From: an uncultured Selenomonas sp.
GTDB lineage: Bacteria; Bacillota; Negativicutes; Selenomonadales; Selenomonadaceae
NCBI GenBank assembly: GCA_905373085.1
Contig: CAJPRR010000129.1
Coordinates: 1-6,269 of the forward strand
Direction: 5' to 3'
Length of the DNA stretch: 6,269 nucleotides
Shown here: positions 3,834-6,269 of the stretch, piece after piece
Position numbering within the stretch: the first letter of the stretch is position 1
Layout: each line of letters opens with the position of its first letter
The notes under the pieces: generated by a model
Database searches by the model: none
Seen by the model: only the letters and a program-made list of their open reading frames with translations
Told to the model about the DNA's origin: nothing
Program-made: the position numbers and the translations under genes

Positions 3834-6269
3834 ATGACTGGATTTATGAGAAGAACAGGGCGACGCGCAGAGAAACGCTCATTGACGCAAAAGATATTGG
3901 CGAGCCTGACCGCTGTCGGAGTGATGGCGGGACCTTGGTTCACCCAGCTTGCGGCAGCCAATGCGATAGAGAAAGCGGACGCAAGCAAGGCGGGGACGAT
4001 CACGACGAACGGATCCGTGACGAACGTGCTGGCGGACGAGGTGCACGGAGACAACGCGGTCAACACATTCAAGCATTTTTCCCTCGATCAGGGTCATATT
4101 GCGAACCTTTATTTCGGGACGACGACGGCGGGCGGCGCGAAGAATCTGATCAATTTCGTCGGCGAAGGCATCTCGATCAACGGTACGGTCAATGCGGTTC
4201 GCGGCAACAAGGTCGGTGGCAATCTCTACTTTGTCAGCGTGGACGGCATGACCGTCGGCGCTTCGGGCGTCGTGAACGCAGGCAGCATCAACATCATCAC
4301 GCCGACGAAGGGCGGCTACACGGCGCTTCAGAGCAGTGCGAACGATGGAACCGCTCTGCCATTTGCTTCGGGAGAAGTGGCGATCAATCCGTCGGGGACG
4401 ATCTCCGTCGCTGGCAAGCTGAACGCTGTGGACGGCATCCGTCTGGAAGCGGCTACGATCAATCTCGCCAGTACAGCTCACCTGAGGACGGCGCCGACGA
4501 TTGACTTCAAGGATCTCGTCAACACGACGGACGTCCATGGGAATCTCGTCTCGGCAAATCTCAGCGGCAATCTCGTCATGGACGCCGAGGAAAATGGCGA
4601 CATCGTGCTACGCGCCGTGGCGGATGGGCTCGCTATGGCCTCAGACAAGGGCGTGGAGGAGACGTTCAAGGACTTTGCACCGCGCTATCGGACGGCGACG
4701 GTCACGGCGGAGGCGGGCAGTGTCATAGAGGCGCGTTCGAAAAAGAATGCCTATACGGCAGATGAGAAAAGCGGCGGAAATGTCACCATCGAGGCGCGGG
4801 CGACGAGTCGGGATCCGGGCTGGTCGTTTGACCGCATGCCGGAAGATCTGCAGACGACGATCGGCTCCATCGACAATCCCCTCGGGCAGATCGTCTACAC
4901 GAAGGCGGACATCAAGCTCAACGGCAAGATCGATGCGAACAAGATCAAGGTCGCTGCGACCTCGACAAATTCGTACAACAGCTTCAACGACAGCACGTCG
5001 TTGTCGAATATTTCGGGCGATATCAAGGCGCTCGGACACATGAACAAAACCTTGACGAAGATCACGACGCTCACCAACACGCTGAAGGTCGATCCCATTT
5101 ACAGCTACATGGGTTCGGAAGCGAACGTCTCCGTCGGCAAGGAGGCGGTGCTGACCGCGCGTGCGCTGAGCAGCACAAATACGGACCTGGCGAAGGCAGA
5201 GGAAATAAACGCCGCGAATCCCGCGCTTTCCGTCACGGCGGAGAGCAAGACGCAAAACATCGTACAGGCGTCGACTTCGAGCGTCGACACGCAGATGATA
5301 AAACCCAAACTCAAGCCGGAGAAGGAGCAGGCAGGAACGCGCCCGGCGGGACAGGGGCCGAAGGTCACGAATATCGCCGGCGCTGCCGTCGCTTACGGCG
5401 GCTCGGACAGCAAGGCGAACATCACCATCGACGGCACACTGGAAGCGCCGGGGCGCGTCGATGTGAACGCGCAGTCCACGAATGCTCTCGTGGTGAAAGC
5501 AAATGCAAACGGCGCGAAGGCTACCGTGGGCACGGAACCGCTCGTCAATGCCGCCGTCGCCGTAGCGACGGGACACAACGACGCGCATGTAACGCTCGGG
5601 GCGACATCGCGCATCAGCAGCACGGACAACGATGTGCAGGTGAAGTCGATTGCTGCAAACAGCATCGACGTCGCGGCGGTTGTGAAGGAAAACGTCTCTG
5701 CCGTCGCCGCGACGGCGGTCGCAGATCTCACGTATAAGAGCAATGCGACACTGGACATGAACGGCGCTGTCGCTGCCAAGCGCTATGTCGTCGGCGCTGC
5801 AAACAACACGACGGTGCGCAACAACGTGACCGCGAGCAACGCAGCTGTCGGAGCGAATCCGCCGCCCGAGCAGATGAAGCCCGAAGAAGCCAAGAACGGC
5901 GCGATCGAAGCGAATCGTCTGCAAGGAGCTTTGCAGAACCGCCAAAACGAGCTTCAAAACGAGCTGAATGCACGCCAGCCGCAGGAAAAGCGCGGCATGT
6001 TGAAAGGGCTGACGCAGATGTTCACGCTCGGCACGAGCGTCGCCGTAGGCGTCGAGAAGAACACGGCGACGCTCAACGTCGGCAAGACGGCGAATATCGG
6101 CATCACGAACAAGGTGCCCGTGACCAAGCTGGTCAAGCTCATGGCGGAAAACAATATGTCGGATGTGCATATGTCGGCGCAGGGCGGCATGGTCAATACG
6201 AAGGATGACGAAAAGACGAAAGTCCTTGCGGACGCATCCGCTCTTGTCAGCGTGATCGACAACAAAGCA
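3834..6269 (+). CDS. TpsA exoprotein, LktA/filamentous-haemagglutinin-like adhesin (3' partial)
   Basis: The frame is open for 812 codons to the window edge with no stop, so the gene is longer. It should encode a surface filament or toxin secreted by the upstream TpsB. Residues 1-44 are a long Sec signal: seven Arg/Lys in the first 20, a hydrophobic core about 21-36, likely cleavage after ANA (42-44). The TPS recognition domain follows, with FKHFSLDQGHIANLYFG (79-95), SINGTVNAV (114-122) and GGNLYFVSVDGMTVGASG (128-145); this pattern resembles Fusobacterium leukotoxin LktA and related Negativicute adhesins more than classical FhaB, whose NPNL/NPNGI motifs are absent. The rest is beta-helix-like, rich in Asn, Thr, Ala, Val and Gly, with a recurring rung motif, a Pro/Lys-rich segment (about 489-510) and a Gln/Asn-rich helical insert (about 675-722). 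There is no cysteine in the visible 812 residues, as usual for TPS exoproteins. The C-terminus, and so adhesin versus toxin, cannot be judged here. Confidence 0.9.
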   Translation, partial: MTGFMRRTGRRAEKRSLTQKILASLTAVGVMAGPWFTQLAAANAIEKADASKAGTITTNGSVTNVLADEVHGDNAVNTFKHFSLDQGHIANLYFGTTTAGGAKNLINFVGEGISINGTVNAVRGNKVGGNLYFVSVDGMTVGASGVVNAGSINIITPTKGGYTALQSSANDGTALPFASGEVAINPSGTISVAGKLNAVDGIRLEAATINLASTAHLRTAPTIDFKDLVNTTDVHGNLVSANLSGNLVMDAEENGDIVLRAVADGLAMASDKGVEETFKDFAPRYRTATVTAEAGSVIEARSKKNAYTADEKSGGNVTIEARATSRDPGWSFDRMPEDLQTTIGSIDNPLGQIVYTKADIKLNGKIDANKIKVAATSTNSYNSFNDSTSLSNISGDIKALGHMNKTLTKITTLTNTLKVDPIYSYMGSEANVSVGKEAVLTARALSSTNTDLAKAEEINAANPALSVTAESKTQNIVQASTSSVDTQMIKPKLKPEKEQAGTRPAGQGPKVTNIAGAAVAYGGSDSKANITIDGTLEAPGRVDVNAQSTNALVVKANANGAKATVGTEPLVNAAVAVATGHNDAHVTLGATSRISSTDNDVQVKSIAANSIDVAAVVKENVSAVAATAVADLTYKSNATLDMNGAVAAKRYVVGAANNTTVRNNVTASNAAVGANPPPEQMKPEEAKNGAIEANRLQGALQNRQNELQNELNARQPQEKRGMLKGLTQMFTLGTSVAVGVEKNTATLNVGKTANIGITNKVPVTKLVKLMAENNMSDVHMSAQGGMVNTKDDEKTKVLADASALVSVIDNKA
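4905..6110 (+). repeat. Recurring beta-rung motif within TpsA (protein-level repeat)
   Basis: A degenerate unit of about 20-26 residues, A-x-hydrophobic-x-hydrophobic-(xx)G...hydrophobic...A.STN, recurs at TpsA residues 358-379, 430-449, 528-550, 584-609, 638-658 and 745-759. The clearest pair is ADIKLNGKIDANK (358-370) and ANITIDGTLEAPG (528-540), both followed by a ...V.A.STN ending. Most later copies follow an Ala/Val-rich segment (AAVAYG, AAVAVATG, AATAVAD, TSVAVGV). Start-to-start distances are 72, 98, 56, 54 and 107 residues. The pattern fits stacked rungs of a right-handed beta-helix. It was aligned by eye; copies are diverged, so no DNA-level tandem repeat is claimed. Confidence 0.5.

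Noticed and set aside
3846..3848. Alternative tpsA start at the second in-frame ATG
   Set aside because: GGGAGG at 3820-3825 is 8 bases from the ATG at 3834 but 20 from this one, too far for initiation.
3849..3869. Possible twin-arginine (Tat) signal in the TpsA N-terminus (RR pairs at residues 6-7 and 10-11)
   Set aside because: Neither pair is followed by the x-F/L-K pattern of the Tat motif. TPS exoproteins use Sec, and the basic n-region with a clear hydrophobic core and ANA site fits Sec.
3935..4504. A plus-strand open frame of 189 codons in another frame within tpsA
   Set aside because: It is Arg/Gly/Gln/Asp-rich noise overlapping the TPS domain, with no ribosome-binding site of its own and no family motif.
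4641..6170. A minus-strand open frame of 509 codons opposite tpsA
   Set aside because: Its product is an Arg/His/Asp-rich mixture without domain motifs, as expected opposite a GC-rich gene. The plus-strand frame has a signal peptide, strong ribosome-binding site and TPS domain.
1..6269. CRISPR array, insertion sequence or attachment site
   Set aside because: No regularly spaced direct repeats with unique spacers, no transposase-like frame and no flanking inverted repeats were seen.

Overview
The window looks like chromosomal DNA from a GC-rich diderm Firmicute, most likely a Negativicute of the Selenomonas/Centipeda/Megasphaera kind. Two things suggest this. The left part is Firmicute-like: a long bifunctional-type Rel gene overlapping a small metallo-beta-lactamase-fold hydrolase gene, ending in a strong intrinsic terminator. 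The right part needs an outer membrane: an Omp85-family two-partner-secretion (TPS) transporter followed by a very large secreted adhesin. This placement is inferred from gene content and style, not from a database match.

Layout. 1-1174: 3' part of a rel/relA (p)ppGpp synthetase/hydrolase gene (TGS, helical, conserved-cysteine and ACT regions; the catalytic half lies outside the window). 1171-1812: MBL-fold hydrolase of the glyoxalase II/YcbL type, coupled to rel by an ATGA overlap. 1813-2112: a 300-base intergenic region with a 21-bp-stem terminator (1856-1902), a 10-bp direct repeat spaced 21 bp (1970-2000), a second, weaker terminator-like hairpin (1987-2020), a probable promoter with a poor -35 (around 2022-2036) and ribosome-binding sequence. 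2113-3810: TpsB transporter with signal peptide, charged helix, two POTRA domains and a beta-barrel carrying VRGY. 3834-6269: the first 812 codons of tpsA, a leukotoxin LktA/filamentous-haemagglutinin-like exoprotein that runs open off the right edge.

How they work together. Rel and the hydrolase form a housekeeping unit closed by the terminator. The tps pair is a separate transcription unit: TpsA should be exported by Sec, recognised in the periplasm by the TpsB POTRA domains through its N-terminal TPS domain, and threaded through the TpsB barrel to the cell surface, where it folds into a long beta-helix. The points most worth a second look are the direct repeat placed like an activator site over a weak promoter, the non-classical TPS domain, the recurring beta-rung motif in TpsA, and a Gln/Asn-rich helical insert that interrupts those rungs.
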